From Chthoniobacteraceae bacterium (GTDB taxonomy: Bacteria; Verrucomicrobiota; Verrucomicrobiia; Chthoniobacterales; Chthoniobacteraceae): a stretch of 64,000 bases of DNA. This document shows positions 8,469 to 18,209 of the stretch, in pieces; positions within the stretch are counted from its first letter, which is position 1; each line of letters opens with the position of its first letter. The notes beneath the pieces were generated by a model that ran no database searches, had not been told where the DNA came from, and saw only the letters and a list, made by a program, of their open reading frames with translations. The position numbers and the translations under genes were made by a program. The stretch is taken from NCBI GenBank assembly GCA_947476045.1, contig CANJNZ010000001.1, positions 1 to 64,000 on the forward strand. The letters are read 5' to 3'.

Positions 8469-10178
8469 ATGAGCCAGCTCCGCGCCCTGCTCGATGCGCT
8501 GCTCGCCTCCGGTTGCGACGACGCCACCGCCGCCGAACTCCTCGCCATCAAAGCCCCCGGTGGCAGCACATGGACCGTCGAAGTCCTCAACACCGGCAAG
8601 GCCGACGAAGCCAGACTCACCGCTGAGCTGGGCAAAATCTTCCGCACCCCGTGCGAGCCGATTGACACCCAGAAAATAGACCGCCTCGCGCTGCAACTCC
8701 TACCCGGTCGCTTCGTCTTCAAACACCACATCCTCCCCATCGCGCAGGAGGGCGAAACCGTCACCCTCGCCACCTACGACGTCTTCAACCAAACCGGACG
8801 CCGCCTCGCCCAGCAGCAGCTCAACGGCAAAAAAATCCGCTGGCAGCTCACCCCGCGCACCCAGCTCCTCCGCGCACTCCGCACCGCCTATGGCGTCGGC
8901 GCCGACGTCTTCGAGGAAATCCTAAAAAACAACCGCGCCTACGAAACGCTGGAGCAGGACACCGCCCTCGACATCACCAACGACGACCCCGAGGCCAGCG
9001 TCGTCAAATTCGTCAACCAAATCATCCGCGAAGCCATCGTCGAACGCGCCACCGACATCCACGTCGAACCCCTCGAAGGCGACCTCCGCATCCGCGTCCG
9101 CATTGACGGCATCCTCCACGAAGTCGCCGTCCCGCCGCAGCTCCGCGTTTTGCAAAGCGCCATCATCTCCCGCTTGAAAGTGATGGCCCACATGGACATC
9201 GCCGAGCGCCGCCTCCCGCAGGATGGCCGCATCAACCTCACCACCGCCGCCGGCTCCATTGACGTCCGCGTTTCCACCATCCCCACGGTGAACGGCGAAT
9301 CCATCTCCCTCCGCCTCCTCAGCCGCACCGAGACACTCACCTTCGGCCTCGAACGCCTCGACATGGGCGCGCGCCAGATGGCCCAGATGAAACAAATGCT
9401 CGCCCTCCCCAACGGCATCATCCTCGTCACCGGCCCCACCGGCTCCGGCAAAAGCACCAGCCTCTACAGCTTCCTCTCCAGCATCAACGCCATCTCCCGC
9501 CGCATCATCACCGTCGAAGAACCCGTCGAATACCGCCTCCCCGGCATCTCGCAGATTGACGTAAAATCCGACATCGGCCTCACCTTCGCCAACGGCCTCC
9601 GCGCCATCCTCCGTCAGGATCCCAACATCGTCATGGTCGGCGAAATTCGCGACTTCGAGACCGCCGAAATCTCCATCCGCGCCGCCATGACCGGCCACCT
9701 CGTTTTTTCCACCCTCCACACCAACGACGCCGTCAGCGGCATCACCCGTCTGCTCGATATGGGCATCGAGCCATTCCTCCTCGCCAGCGTCGTCCGCTGC
9801 TTCCTCGCCCAGCGCCTCATCCGCACCATCTGCCCGGACTGCATCGGCGAGACCACCTACGACCCGCATTACCTCAAGGAAATTGACTTCGTTGTCCCGC
9901 CCGGCGCCAAGCTCTACAAAGGACGCGGCTGCGAAAGTTGCCGCCAGACCGGCTATCGCGGACGCCGCGCCATCTTCGAAGTCGCCACCATCACCGAAGG
10001 CCTGCGCCGCATGATCATCCGCAAAGAAACCGGCAGCGCCCTCAAAGCCCGCGCCATTCAAGACGGCATGGAAAGCCTCCGCTCCGACGGCTGGCGCCGC
10101 GTCCTCAAAGGCCAGACCACCGTCGAAGAAATCGTCCGCGTCACCCAGCAGGACGAAGCGATGACCGAGACGGACTGA
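8469..10178 (+). CDS. gspE: Type II secretion system ATPase GspE
   Basis: A 569-residue traffic ATPase that powers pseudopilus assembly at the inner membrane. N-terminal GspE_N-like domain (1-150); then the catalytic domain with Walker A GPTGSGKST (322-330), the Asp box (ITVEEPVEY), Walker B IVMVGEIRD (387-395) and His box STLHTND (414-420). Two CxxC pairs (Cys455/458 and Cys488/491) form the zinc-binding loop typical of GspE/PilB. The ATG directly follows the gspD stop codon, indicating co-translation. Full length. Confidence 0.95.
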   Translation: MSQLRALLDALLASGCDDATAAELLAIKAPGGSTWTVEVLNTGKADEARLTAELGKIFRTPCEPIDTQKIDRLALQLLPGRFVFKHHILPIAQEGETVTLATYDVFNQTGRRLAQQQLNGKKIRWQLTPRTQLLRALRTAYGVGADVFEEILKNNRAYETLEQDTALDITNDDPEASVVKFVNQIIREAIVERATDIHVEPLEGDLRIRVRIDGILHEVAVPPQLRVLQSAIISRLKVMAHMDIAERRLPQDGRINLTTAAGSIDVRVSTIPTVNGESISLRLLSRTETLTFGLERLDMGARQMAQMKQMLALPNGIILVTGPTGSGKSTSLYSFLSSINAISRRIITVEEPVEYRLPGISQIDVKSDIGLTFANGLRAILRQDPNIVMVGEIRDFETAEISIRAAMTGHLVFSTLHTNDAVSGITRLLDMGIEPFLLASVVRCFLAQRLIRTICPDCIGETTYDPHYLKEIDFVVPPGAKLYKGRGCESCRQTGYRGRRAIFEVATITEGLRRMIIRKETGSALKARAIQDGMESLRSDGWRRVLKGQTTVEEIVRVTQQDEAMTETD

Positions 10179-10184
10179 CGGCCT

Positions 10185-10415
10185 TCATCGCCGCTGCTCG
10201 TCGTCGTCATCGGGGCCCCAGAGGTGTTCTTTCTGCCATTTGGTCTCGTAGAGTTTGCAAAGGCCGAGAGCGGGGGCGACGCCGCCGCTATAGGTGGCGG
10301 TGGTGGAGTATTGTTTCTCCTCGTCATACCAGCCGACGGCGACGATGGCGTGATCGAAGTGTTCGCTGAGGAGTTCGATGACTTTGTCGAGGACGTCTTG
10401 CTGTGCGGCGTTCAT
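10185..10415 (-). CDS. Small conserved-looking protein of unknown function
   Basis: A 76-residue protein from the ATG at 10415; a frame extension to 10475 exists but looks non-coding. It begins with an amphipathic helix (DVLDKVIELLSEHFDHA), continues with an aromatic beta-rich part (IVAVGWYDEEKQYSTTATYSGG), and ends very acidic (GPDDDDEQRR). No signal peptide or membrane segment. It lies 76 bases after the hybrid kinase on the same strand and converges with gspE, leaving only 6 bases between stop codons. Function unknown. Confidence 0.6.
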   Translation of the reverse strand: MNAAQQDVLDKVIELLSEHFDHAIVAVGWYDEEKQYSTTATYSGGVAPALGLCKLYETKWQKEHLWGPDDDDEQRR

Positions 10416-10490
10416 GGATGTGGAGAAAAGACCGAATTGGGTGAATGTGAAGTGGAAAAGGGCGGGACTTCCCACATGGCGAAGCGATGC

Positions 10491-12575
10491 CTATTTCAGG
10501 ATGGCCGAGACCGGGGGTAATGACTCGATGGCGTTCTGTATGATGGCTGTGAGCTTGTTGGAAAGGTAGGGTTTTGGCAGGTAATTGGAACCTTCGACCA
10601 GGTTCTTGTGGTTGGCAAAAAGTTCGCTGCTGTAGCCGCTGGTATAGATGACTTTCAAGCCGGGCTTGGTGGAGTAGCAGTGGCGGGCGACGTCGATGCC
10701 GTTCGCATTGCCGGGCATGACCATGTCGGTGAGGAGAACATCCACCTGATTCATGATTTTTGGCCACATAGCGATGGCGGTGTCTCCGTTCTCGGCCTGA
10801 ATGACTTTGTATTTATAGCTCAATAATACCTCGACCACGAGGGCGCGCACCGCCGCGTCGTCCTCGACCACAAATATGGTGTGGCTGCCATCGTCCACCA
10901 CGGGCTCGGAGACGTTGCCGCTGGCGGCGAGTTCCTTGCTGTCGGTGACCGGGAAATAGACGTGGAAGGAGGTGCCCTTGTTGGGTGCGGAGACGAAGTC
11001 AATCCAGCCCTGGTGTTGTTTGACGATGCCGTAAACGGTGGCAAGGCCCATGCCGGTGCCTTTGTCCACGTCTTTGGTGGTGAAGAAGGGCTCGAAAATG
11101 CGGCTGCGGACAAATTCGTCCATGCCGCTACCGGTGTCCGTGACGCTGAGACGGATGAATTCGCCGGTGCGTGCTTCGTGATGGGCTGCGGCGGTGGCCT
11201 CATCAATACGAACGCGCGCGGTGGTGATGGTGATGATGCCGCCATCGGCCATGGCATCACGCGAGTTGAGGGTAAGGTTCATCAGCACTTGTTCGATGCT
11301 GGTGAGGTCGGCGAAGAGATTGGGGATGTCTTTTTCCAGTTCGGTGATGAAGGTGATTTTTTCGCCGATGAGCCGGCGGAGCATTCCGCCGAGGCTGAGG
11401 ATGGCATTGTTCAGATCCATCACGCGGAGACGCATGATTCCGCGTCGTGAGAATGTGAGGAGTTTGCGTGTGATTTCCGCAGCGCGCTCTGCAGCGGAGG
11501 TAATTTGCTGGAGGGAGGCGTTGACTTCAGGCGGCACGGCTGAGGAATTCACGTGAAGACTGGCGTGGCCCTGGATGATGGTGAGGAGATTATTGAAATC
11601 ATGAGCTACACCGGCGGCGAGTTGGCCGACTGCATCCATCTTCTGCGCCTGGCGGAGCTGAGATTCCAAATGGAGCCTCTCTGAAATATCCTGCACCATG
11701 AGCAGAACGTGCATCTCCCCGCCGATGTTCAACGCTTCGAGCGAAAGAAGTGTGTGACGGAGTTCGCCGCCACGGGTGCTGATTTGTGCTTCTGCATTCC
11801 TCACAATTTTCCCCTCGGATACCAGACCGAGGAAACGGTTTTCGTAGTCAAGGCAGAGTTGGATCTCGTAGGGCGTGCGTCCGATGACTTCTTCGCGGCT
11901 GAATCCTGTCATGCGGAGAAATGCTTCGTTCACATCCACAAAACGCAGCGCCCGCAGAGTCTGGATCGCCTGCGGAATGGGACTGTGCTGAAAGGCTTGC
12001 GAGAATCGCTCCTCGGAGGAACGCAGCTCCGCCGTGCGCTCGCCGACCATGTGCTCCAATTCATCCAGCCGGAGCTGGGCCTGCCGCGTGACGAGCCATT
12101 TCTTGGTGAGCGCGTGGCTGAGCTGGAGCACCTCGACGTTGTCGAAGGGTTTTTTCAGCAGCACGAGGTTGTCGCTCACGCCGAGCTTCTCGGTCATTTT
12201 ATCCCATGAGTAGTCGGAGTAGGCAGTGCAGACGACCACTTGCAGCGCAGGGTCAGCCTGCCACAAATGCGCGATGGTCTCGATGCCGTCCCATCCCGGC
12301 GGCATGCGGACATCCACAAAAGCCATCGCAAAAGGTCTCCCCTCCACCAATGAGCGCTCCACTTTTTCCAGCGCCTCGCGGCCCTGAAAGGCGGACTCGA
12401 TGCTAAACTGCACAGGCCTTGTCCGCGTGGCGGACGGATCGTCGAAAAGCACTGCCTCCGCAGCAGAGAGCGCGGAGTTGTGGGCCTGATGGCCGAGGAT
12501 GATTTTGCGGAAGTCTTCGTGAATGGCCGGATTGTCGTCCACTACGAGGATGCGATATTGGGCATCGTGGCTCAC
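10491..12575 (-). CDS. Hybrid protein: REC-PAS-HisKA-HATPase-REC
   Basis: A 694-residue soluble hybrid kinase. The N-terminal receiver (1-160) carries Asp88 in [13 protein letters not shown] and matches the stand-alone receiver at 5315-5821. The PAS domain spans about 185-300. The kinase core has a canonical H-box [11 protein letters not shown] with His325, an N box ([13 protein letters not shown]), DTGSGM and GTGMGL. The C-terminal receiver has Asp617 in LLTDMVMPG. It overlaps the upstream membrane kinase by four bases (ATGA type). The domain order suggests a relay: membrane kinase to first receiver, then own kinase to last receiver; this is inference. No DNA-binding output is present. Confidence 0.88.
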   Translation of the reverse strand: MSHDAQYRILVVDDNPAIHEDFRKIILGHQAHNSALSAAEAVLFDDPSATRTRPVQFSIESAFQGREALEKVERSLVEGRPFAMAFVDVRMPPGWDGIETIAHLWQADPALQVVVCTAYSDYSWDKMTEKLGVSDNLVLLKKPFDNVEVLQLSHALTKKWLVTRQAQLRLDELEHMVGERTAELRSSEERFSQAFQHSPIPQAIQTLRALRFVDVNEAFLRMTGFSREEVIGRTPYEIQLCLDYENRFLGLVSEGKIVRNAEAQISTRGGELRHTLLSLEALNIGGEMHVLLMVQDISERLHLESQLRQAQKMDAVGQLAAGVAHDFNNLLTIIQGHASLHVNSSAVPPEVNASLQQITSAAERAAEITRKLLTFSRRGIMRLRVMDLNNAILSLGGMLRRLIGEKITFITELEKDIPNLFADLTSIEQVLMNLTLNSRDAMADGGIITITTARVRIDEATAAAHHEARTGEFIRLSVTDTGSGMDEFVRSRIFEPFFTTKDVDKGTGMGLATVYGIVKQHQGWIDFVSAPNKGTSFHVYFPVTDSKELAASGNVSEPVVDDGSHTIFVVEDDAAVRALVVEVLLSYKYKVIQAENGDTAIAMWPKIMNQVDVLLTDMVMPGNANGIDVARHCYSTKPGLKVIYTSGYSSELFANHKNLVEGSNYLPKPYLSNKLTAIIQNAIESLPPVSAILK

Positions 12576-14185
12576 GCGGCGACCTCCTTGCGTTCCTCGG
12601 CGGCGACGGGGAGATCAAAAATGAAAGTCGCGCCGCATCCCCGACCCTTGCTGTGACAGGCAAGCTTTCCTCCCATTTGCTGGGCAGCAAGCGCAGCGCT
12701 ATGGAGACCAAAACCGTGACCGTCCTTGCGTGTGGTAAATCCGTGCGAGAAAATCTTAGTCAGGTTTTCCTCGGGAATGCCCACCCCGTTGTCCTCGATG
12801 GTGATGGTGACAAATTGCGGTGAAGTCTGCCGCACGCTGAGCGTGAGAAGTTTCGCCGGAGGGCTGGCCTCATCGATGGCGTGCTTGGCGTTGCGGATCA
12901 GGTTCACGAGAATTTGGAGCGCCTTGTGACGCTCGATGGAAACTAGCGGACATGGAGAAAAGTCACGCACTACTTCGATGTGATGCCGGTGGAGACTGCC
13001 GGTGGTCATGCGCAAGGCGTCCTCGATGAGCGATTCCGCCTGGATCTGCTCCACAAAGCCGGCGAGGCGCGCGTAGTTCTGCTGCATCGAGACGATTTCC
13101 TTGATGTGCTCGATGTTCTTGGTGAGCAGCTCAAGCTCCACCAACGCTTCCTGCCTTTCGCTGACGAGATGCTTGGAAAGGTCGGCGATGTAGCCGGGAA
13201 TGAGTTTCCCTTTCGGGTCATTCGTAAAGAAGTCCGCAAGATCCCCTCCTTTTTCGCGCAGCATATCGGCGGTGCGAACAAGGTTGTTCAAACGCTGCAG
13301 TCCAAGCTTTTCTGCAACGAGTGTCGCGGAAACGTTCACGCTGTTAAGCACGTTTCCGACATTGTGCAGCACGCCCGTGGCGACCTCCGCCATGCCGGCC
13401 TGTCGCGAGGCATCGAGCAGCTGGATGTGGAGGTTTTGCAGCTCCTTTTCGGCGCGCTCGCGTTCGAGGATTTCGTGGCGCAATTCCGCGTCGCGATCCT
13501 GGATGCGCTCGATCATGCGATTGAAGGAATCGGTGAAAGCGCCCACTTCGTCTTCCGCGATTTTATTTGCACGCAGCGAGTAGTCGTTGCTGCCCGCGAT
13601 TTTTTTAACCGTGGAGGCGAGCCGGTCCAGCGGTCCCGTGACAAGCCGCGCCAGCTTGCCTGAAATCAACAGCACGATGAACGCAGACAAGGCGATGACG
13701 CCGCAAAATATCGCGAAGTAAAGGCTCAGCAGCTTCGCCGCCTGGGTGCCGTAGTCGGCATCCAGATAGAGCGTGCCAAGTCGTTCGCCTTTGTATTCGA
13801 CAGGTTGCGCGCAGACGATATCGCCTCCCAGATGGAGCATCACGGATTGCGCGGGTTGCTGTGCAGGAATACCAGTCTGGATGGTGTGATAGGTGGCGAA
13901 GGTGCGCCCGTCATTCAGCAGGATCAGAGCACCGGTAAAATGCGGCTTTACCGCGAGGCTCTGCAAAATTTCGCCCGCGCGATCCGGATTGTCGAAATCG
14001 ATGCTCGGCGGCAACCGCGACGCGAGCATTTGGGCCACAGCTTTGACATCGGCCATGAACTCTTTTCGGAAAAAGAAGAACTGCACGGTAAATAGCGCGC
14101 CGCACGCCACAAATAGCGCCACCGCGCACGTCGTCAGGATGACGAAGCGAAGTTTACTACGGAGTGGTGCGTTCCGGATATTCAT
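12572..14185 (-). CDS. Membrane sensor histidine kinase with HAMP and HNVGN H-box
   Basis: A 537-residue kinase: transmembrane helix at about 17-38, a periplasmic domain of 110 residues, second helix at 153-174, HAMP (175-230), coiled coil, the H-box GMAEVATGVLHNVGNVLN with His274, and an HATPase (NLIRNAKHAI, EDNGVGIPEENL, GHGFGLHSAA). It matches the kinase at 3094-5304 closely around the H-box and catalytic domain but lacks the PAS domain. It overlaps both neighbours by four bases: the YfiR-like gene upstream and the hybrid kinase downstream, so the three form one translationally coupled operon. Confidence 0.88.
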   Translation of the reverse strand: MNIRNAPLRSKLRFVILTTCAVALFVACGALFTVQFFFFRKEFMADVKAVAQMLASRLPPSIDFDNPDRAGEILQSLAVKPHFTGALILLNDGRTFATYHTIQTGIPAQQPAQSVMLHLGGDIVCAQPVEYKGERLGTLYLDADYGTQAAKLLSLYFAIFCGVIALSAFIVLLISGKLARLVTGPLDRLASTVKKIAGSNDYSLRANKIAEDEVGAFTDSFNRMIERIQDRDAELRHEILERERAEKELQNLHIQLLDASRQAGMAEVATGVLHNVGNVLNSVNVSATLVAEKLGLQRLNNLVRTADMLREKGGDLADFFTNDPKGKLIPGYIADLSKHLVSERQEALVELELLTKNIEHIKEIVSMQQNYARLAGFVEQIQAESLIEDALRMTTGSLHRHHIEVVRDFSPCPLVSIERHKALQILVNLIRNAKHAIDEASPPAKLLTLSVRQTSPQFVTITIEDNGVGIPEENLTKIFSHGFTTRKDGHGFGLHSAALAAQQMGGKLACHSKGRGCGATFIFDLPVAAEERKEVAA

Positions 14186-14724
14186 CGGCGTTTGAATGCG
14201 TCGAGCGTATCGGGTTCGATCCTGAGGCCGGAGCGCCCCAGATATTTATTGCTGAAATCCACATCCACTCCCACTCCGTTTGGCGTAATGACGAAGATGC
14301 CTCCCTTGTCCAGGAAGTTTGGCGTCTCGCCGATGGTTAAGATTGGCTCGCCACGGGTCTTGTAGAGCACCGGGCCCAGGCGATCCTGCTCCGAGCGGCC
14401 GACAAAGAGCACATGGCAGCCACTCACCTCCTGCACAGTTGTAATACGCTTCACGATGACTTCGCGGCCGCTGATGGTGCGCCCGGCAACTGCCTCCGAG
14501 ATTTGATTACTGATGTTGTCCTGCCCATAAACACCGATCACCAGCGGGGTCCCCGATGGCAGCTTGCTCGCCGGCCATGTCGTATATTTGGCAAGTCTCA
14601 ATAATGCCGCAGCCTTAAGCTGATACTCACCCTGCGCCCACACGCAGCAAGGCAGCACGAGCAAGAAGCACGTGAGCAGCAGCGACGGCAATCTCCGCCA
14701 GAAACTGTGGGCTGTCAGTTGCAT
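14182..14724 (-). CDS. YfiR family periplasmic protein (DUF4154)
   Basis: A 180-residue exported protein. Signal peptide about 1-31 (SLLLTCFLLVLPCCVWAQ). The mature part has the family pattern: QLKAAALLRLAKYTTWP at the start, PLVIGVYGQD, CHVLFVGRSE, and ILTIGETPNFLDKGGIFVI. In Pseudomonas YfiR is a periplasmic repressor of the diguanylate cyclase YfiN; relatives next to sensor kinases probably modulate those instead. It is the first gene of the operon with the HNVGN kinase and the hybrid kinase, so it may be the periplasmic input partner of the kinase (inference). Confidence 0.85.
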   Translation of the reverse strand: MQLTAHSFWRRLPSLLLTCFLLVLPCCVWAQGEYQLKAAALLRLAKYTTWPASKLPSGTPLVIGVYGQDNISNQISEAVAGRTISGREVIVKRITTVQEVSGCHVLFVGRSEQDRLGPVLYKTRGEPILTIGETPNFLDKGGIFVITPNGVGVDVDFSNKYLGRSGLRIEPDTLDAFKRR

Positions 14725-15000
14725 GACTTTTTATAGCCTGTTGTTCTCACATGGATGCCCGTTTGCGCACTCGAAAATCGAACGCGCGCGGGGCACTGCT
14801 GCTAAACTACAGGCCTGAATATTGGCTGGGACGGTCATGGATTGGATCTGAAAAAGCACGGCATGTGCCTTTTACGGCTCAAATTTGCAATGAAACATGG
14901 TTATGTTTTTCTCGCTAAGACCCACAATACGTGTGGTTAGGTCACTTTTTTGTTTTTTCAGCAGCGACATACCCCCCTGTTTCCCGCTAGGCCATGCGCA

Positions 15001-16569
15001 GTGGAAATCACCGACTATCAACCAGCGACCTCGCGCCGAGCGTGGACCTTCGCCATCGCACTCGTGCTCCTTGCGCTTTGCCCGACTGTGCTTTGGCCGG
15101 GTGAAGTTTCCTGGCTCATTGATGAGCCGCGCCTTGTCGCCAATGCCTGGCACTACAACAACGACCACGGCCTCGCCGACCGGGGCTTGTTCGGAAACAT
15201 GGGATTCCCCTACGGCCCGCTGCCCACGCAAATTTATCAGGCTCTCCTCATGCTCACGCACGACCCCTTTGCACTCGTGCTCCTCAGATCCATTCTCTGC
15301 GCGGGAGTGACTAGTTTTTCCCTCCTCTGGCTGGCGAGAACGCTCGGTCTGCCGGCGTGGTTTGTCGCCGGCATCCTCGTCGCACCGTTCATCAGCACCT
15401 ACCACCGCGTGCTATGGGACGCGAGTTTTACAATTCCCGTCGGTGCGCTGGCCGTCGCTTCATTTGCGAGTTTCCTACGCACGGGGCGCGCCCGCTCACT
15501 GCGAATCTGTGCGGCAGCCACGGTGATTCTCCCGATGATCCATCCACAGTCGCTGCCGCTCTGCCTGCCGCTCGGCGGCTACCTGCTGTGGCAGCATCGT
15601 GCGGATATCCGCCGCGACAGAAGCAGAATGCTCTGGACGGGAATCGGCGTCGGCGCCCTGCACGTGCTCTACCTCATCGTCGTCGCCGGCGTATTCTGCT
15701 ACCGGATCAAACATGGCGTGCAGGCCACCTATCCGGGAATAGGCTCACGCTCCGAATCCGCGCTCGCTCCATTCCTCGGCGGCAATCTCCTCACAGGCTT
15801 CGACTACGCCTACGAAATCGCCAGCCCCGGCGGCCCCGAATGGCTCACCGTCGTAACAGCATGGTCCTCGAGACTCATCTACCCGCTCATATGGATTGGA
15901 ATTCTCGTTTCCATTCCGCGCGCCAGCGCCGTCTTCCGGCTTTGGCGCAGCGCGCGTGAAAATAGAACATCCCCTTCACAGGTCGAGGCTCGCGACATCA
16001 CCGCCACCGTTCTGCTTGCAGGCCTCGCACTGCAATTACTGCTCTTCGTCGCGCTGCGCATTCCCACTGGCAAACAATACTATTTCGGCACGTTTGCCAT
16101 TCACGCCACCTTCGCGATGGTTGCAGTTGGCGCATTGCGAAAATTTCGCATGGGCACTGTGCTCGGTGCCGCTTTCACCATCGCAACCGCCTACATCACA
16201 TTCGGCGGAAGCCTCGCCATCCACCTCCACGGCTACGATGCCCCCGGCTGGCCCATGCTCCGCGACAGCGTCGCCGTCGCACAGGCGATGAACGATTTCA
16301 GCGATACCGAGGCGCTCACAGACGTGCCGCTTTTTCAGCGATACCCGCAGCCCATCCGCACGCTCCGTCTGCTCATCCCTCCCGCACACGGACAACCACA
16401 GCGTGAGAGCGGACGCCTCTTCGTCACCTATCGGAAAAAAGACGGCAAAAATACCGGGGAACTCATCCTCACCGAACTCCCGGCAGGCGAAGACCGTCCT
16501 GCAAACAGCACCTATTTTGACATCGCACCGCTCCCTCGTGACTGGATCCCAGACCCAAGCACCTGGTGA
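15001..16569 (+). CDS. Polytopic membrane protein, GT-C glycosyltransferase-like
   Basis: About 522 residues with roughly ten hydrophobic segments, starting with WTFAIALVLLALCPTVLW. The first external loop holds an acidic pair in WLIDEPRLVANAW, the position of the catalytic Asp/Glu in GT-C lipid-linked sugar transferases (ArnT/PMT type). A periplasmic-like tail follows the last helix. Two starts fit: GTG at 15001 (chosen; gives a short cytoplasmic lead) and TTG at 14950. No family assignment is secure; it could be another large membrane enzyme. It is divergent from the YfiR operon and converges with the sulfatase across a foldback repeat. Confidence 0.6.
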   Translation: MEITDYQPATSRRAWTFAIALVLLALCPTVLWPGEVSWLIDEPRLVANAWHYNNDHGLADRGLFGNMGFPYGPLPTQIYQALLMLTHDPFALVLLRSILCAGVTSFSLLWLARTLGLPAWFVAGILVAPFISTYHRVLWDASFTIPVGALAVASFASFLRTGRARSLRICAAATVILPMIHPQSLPLCLPLGGYLLWQHRADIRRDRSRMLWTGIGVGALHVLYLIVVAGVFCYRIKHGVQATYPGIGSRSESALAPFLGGNLLTGFDYAYEIASPGGPEWLTVVTAWSSRLIYPLIWIGILVSIPRASAVFRLWRSARENRTSPSQVEARDITATVLLAGLALQLLLFVALRIPTGKQYYFGTFAIHATFAMVAVGALRKFRMGTVLGAAFTIATAYITFGGSLAIHLHGYDAPGWPMLRDSVAVAQAMNDFSDTEALTDVPLFQRYPQPIRTLRLLIPPAHGQPQRESGRLFVTYRKKDGKNTGELILTELPAGEDRPANSTYFDIAPLPRDWIPDPSTW

Positions 16570-16588
16570 AAAGATCGCGACAAGCAGT

Positions 16589-16771
16589 GCACAAGGAGCG
16601 GCGACATTGCCTCGCTACGCTCGCCCTGCGGGCTGCCTATGGCAGGCTATCTCGCAAGCTCGGTTCCTGTCGCCGACTACACAACGCGAAGCGAAAATCA
16701 TCTTGGTGCGACCAGCAAAAAAGGCGTTCCGCGCAAAAGAACGGCGACAGGAATGTCGCCGCTCCTTGTGC
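16589..16771. repeat. Foldback (REP-like) element with 20-base perfect inverted ends
   Basis: The left end gcacaaggagcggcgacatt (16589-16608) is the exact reverse complement of the right end (16752-16771). Inside, ttcctgtcgccg (16664-16675) pairs exactly with cggcgacaggaa (16742-16753). The right end also folds on itself: cggcgaca (16742-16749), loop ggaa, tgtcgccg (16754-16761). No protein is encoded. It fills the gap between two convergent genes, ending 6 bases from the sulfatase stop codon, and may serve as a bidirectional transcript end. Confidence 0.7.
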
Positions 16772-16777
16772 CTGCCG

Positions 16778-18199
16778 CTACTCGGCGGCTTTGCCCTTGG
16801 CCTTACCGTGGCTGAAATCGAACTCCAGCGGTAACGGCTTGTCGCTCGTGAGTGCGCATTTGTCGCCCGCTTTTTCCCGCTCGGATTTCAAGAGCGCAGT
16901 CAGGCGTTTCACATCCTCCGCGTGCTCTGGATCGGCGGCGAGGTCGTGCATTTCGGCGGGATCGGCCCGTAAATCGAAAAGCTGCGTTTTGTTCACCTTC
17001 GGATACGCGATCAACTTCCAGCGATCCTCGCGAACTGCTCGCTGCACATCCGTGTATGCGGTGAGAAGCGCAGCGCGCGGTGACTCCGCGCGGCCCGCGA
17101 TGACTTGCGCGAGACTGCCACCTTCGTTGCCGTCGGGCGTTGTGACACCGGTGAGTTCGCCGAGCGTCGGAAAAATATCGAGTAGGTAGCAAAGTGCGTC
17201 CGCCTTTTTTCCGCGCGGGATCCCCGGCCCCGAAAATATCAGCGGCGCGTGCATGGAGTGATCGTAGAGGTTCTGTTTTCCGAAAAGCCCGTGGCTCCCG
17301 ATGGCGAGCCCGTGATCGCTCGAAAAAACAACAATCGTGCGCTCCGCCTGTCCGCTCTCCGCAAGCGCCGTGAGGATGCGCCCGATCTGCTCGTCCAAAA
17401 ACTCGATGGACGCGTAGTAGTCCGCCAGATGTTGCCGGACGACCTCCGGCGTGCGCGGCCACGGTGCGAGCGCTTCATCGCGGATCGTGAGCGCACCGTT
17501 GTTGAAGGGATGTTGCGGGAGGAAATTCGCGGGCAACCGCGGTTTCGAGGCGTTGTATCGCTCGTGAAATTGTTGCGGTGCCACGCGGGGATCGTGCGGC
17601 GCGTTGAAAGCCACATAACAAAGAAATGGCTGGGCACCTTTTTGCTGCTTCAGAAAATCCACGGCGGTATCGGCGAAAATCTTCACCGAGTGCCCGTCGC
17701 TCTGCCGCTTGTTTTCAAATGTGTGCGTGGCCGAAATATCCTGCAACGGCAGCTTGTAGGGATTCCCCATGCCGCCGAGAAAAAGCGCCTTGCCCTGCGA
17801 AAACGCCCGCAGCACAGACTCGCCGCCATTGTGCCACTTGCCGGTGATGAACGTGGTGTAGCCCGCCTTCGCAAACATCTCCGGCCACGTCGTCTGCCCG
17901 GCGAGATTTTCCTTCACGCGAAAGAGCGTGCGCCCGGTCATCAGCATCGCACGCGACGGCACGCACACCGCGCCCTGCTGCGCGCCCATGCAATACGCGC
18001 GCGTGAACGTCGTGCCCTGCGCCACGAGGCGATCCAGGTTGGGAGTGTGGATGTTCCCGTTTCCAAGCGCAGCAATGGTGTCCGCGCGCTGATCGTCGGT
18101 GAAAAGAAAAAGGATGTTCGGCTTTTCAATCTCCGCAGCGGGCAACACGACGCACAGCAGACCAAGGACTGCGATTGTGCATGTGAAGAGCCGGCGCAT
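16778..18199 (-). CDS. Secreted sulfatase (type I, formylglycine-dependent)
   Basis: A 473-residue sulfatase that hydrolyses sulfate esters, probably on polysaccharides. Signal peptide about 1-22. The metal site begins with FLFTDDQRAD. The activation motif is C-V-P-S-R at 79-83 (Cys79 is converted to formylglycine by a maturation enzyme not seen in the window). Further family motifs are ITGKWHNGG and VVFSSDHGLAIGSHG. The Lys/Ala-rich tail (GKAKGKAAE) is unusual. Last gene of a minus-strand operon, 10 bases after the beta-propeller gene. Confidence 0.92.
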   Translation of the reverse strand: MRRLFTCTIAVLGLLCVVLPAAEIEKPNILFLFTDDQRADTIAALGNGNIHTPNLDRLVAQGTTFTRAYCMGAQQGAVCVPSRAMLMTGRTLFRVKENLAGQTTWPEMFAKAGYTTFITGKWHNGGESVLRAFSQGKALFLGGMGNPYKLPLQDISATHTFENKRQSDGHSVKIFADTAVDFLKQQKGAQPFLCYVAFNAPHDPRVAPQQFHERYNASKPRLPANFLPQHPFNNGALTIRDEALAPWPRTPEVVRQHLADYYASIEFLDEQIGRILTALAESGQAERTIVVFSSDHGLAIGSHGLFGKQNLYDHSMHAPLIFSGPGIPRGKKADALCYLLDIFPTLGELTGVTTPDGNEGGSLAQVIAGRAESPRAALLTAYTDVQRAVREDRWKLIAYPKVNKTQLFDLRADPAEMHDLAADPEHAEDVKRLTALLKSEREKAGDKCALTSDKPLPLEFDFSHGKAKGKAAE

Positions 18200-18209
18200 T
18201 TCAGCCGTC

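Noticed and set aside
8922-10061. A 379-residue minus-strand frame inside gspE
   Set aside because: Gly/Asp/Glu/Ala-rich antisense shadow of a well-supported ATPase.
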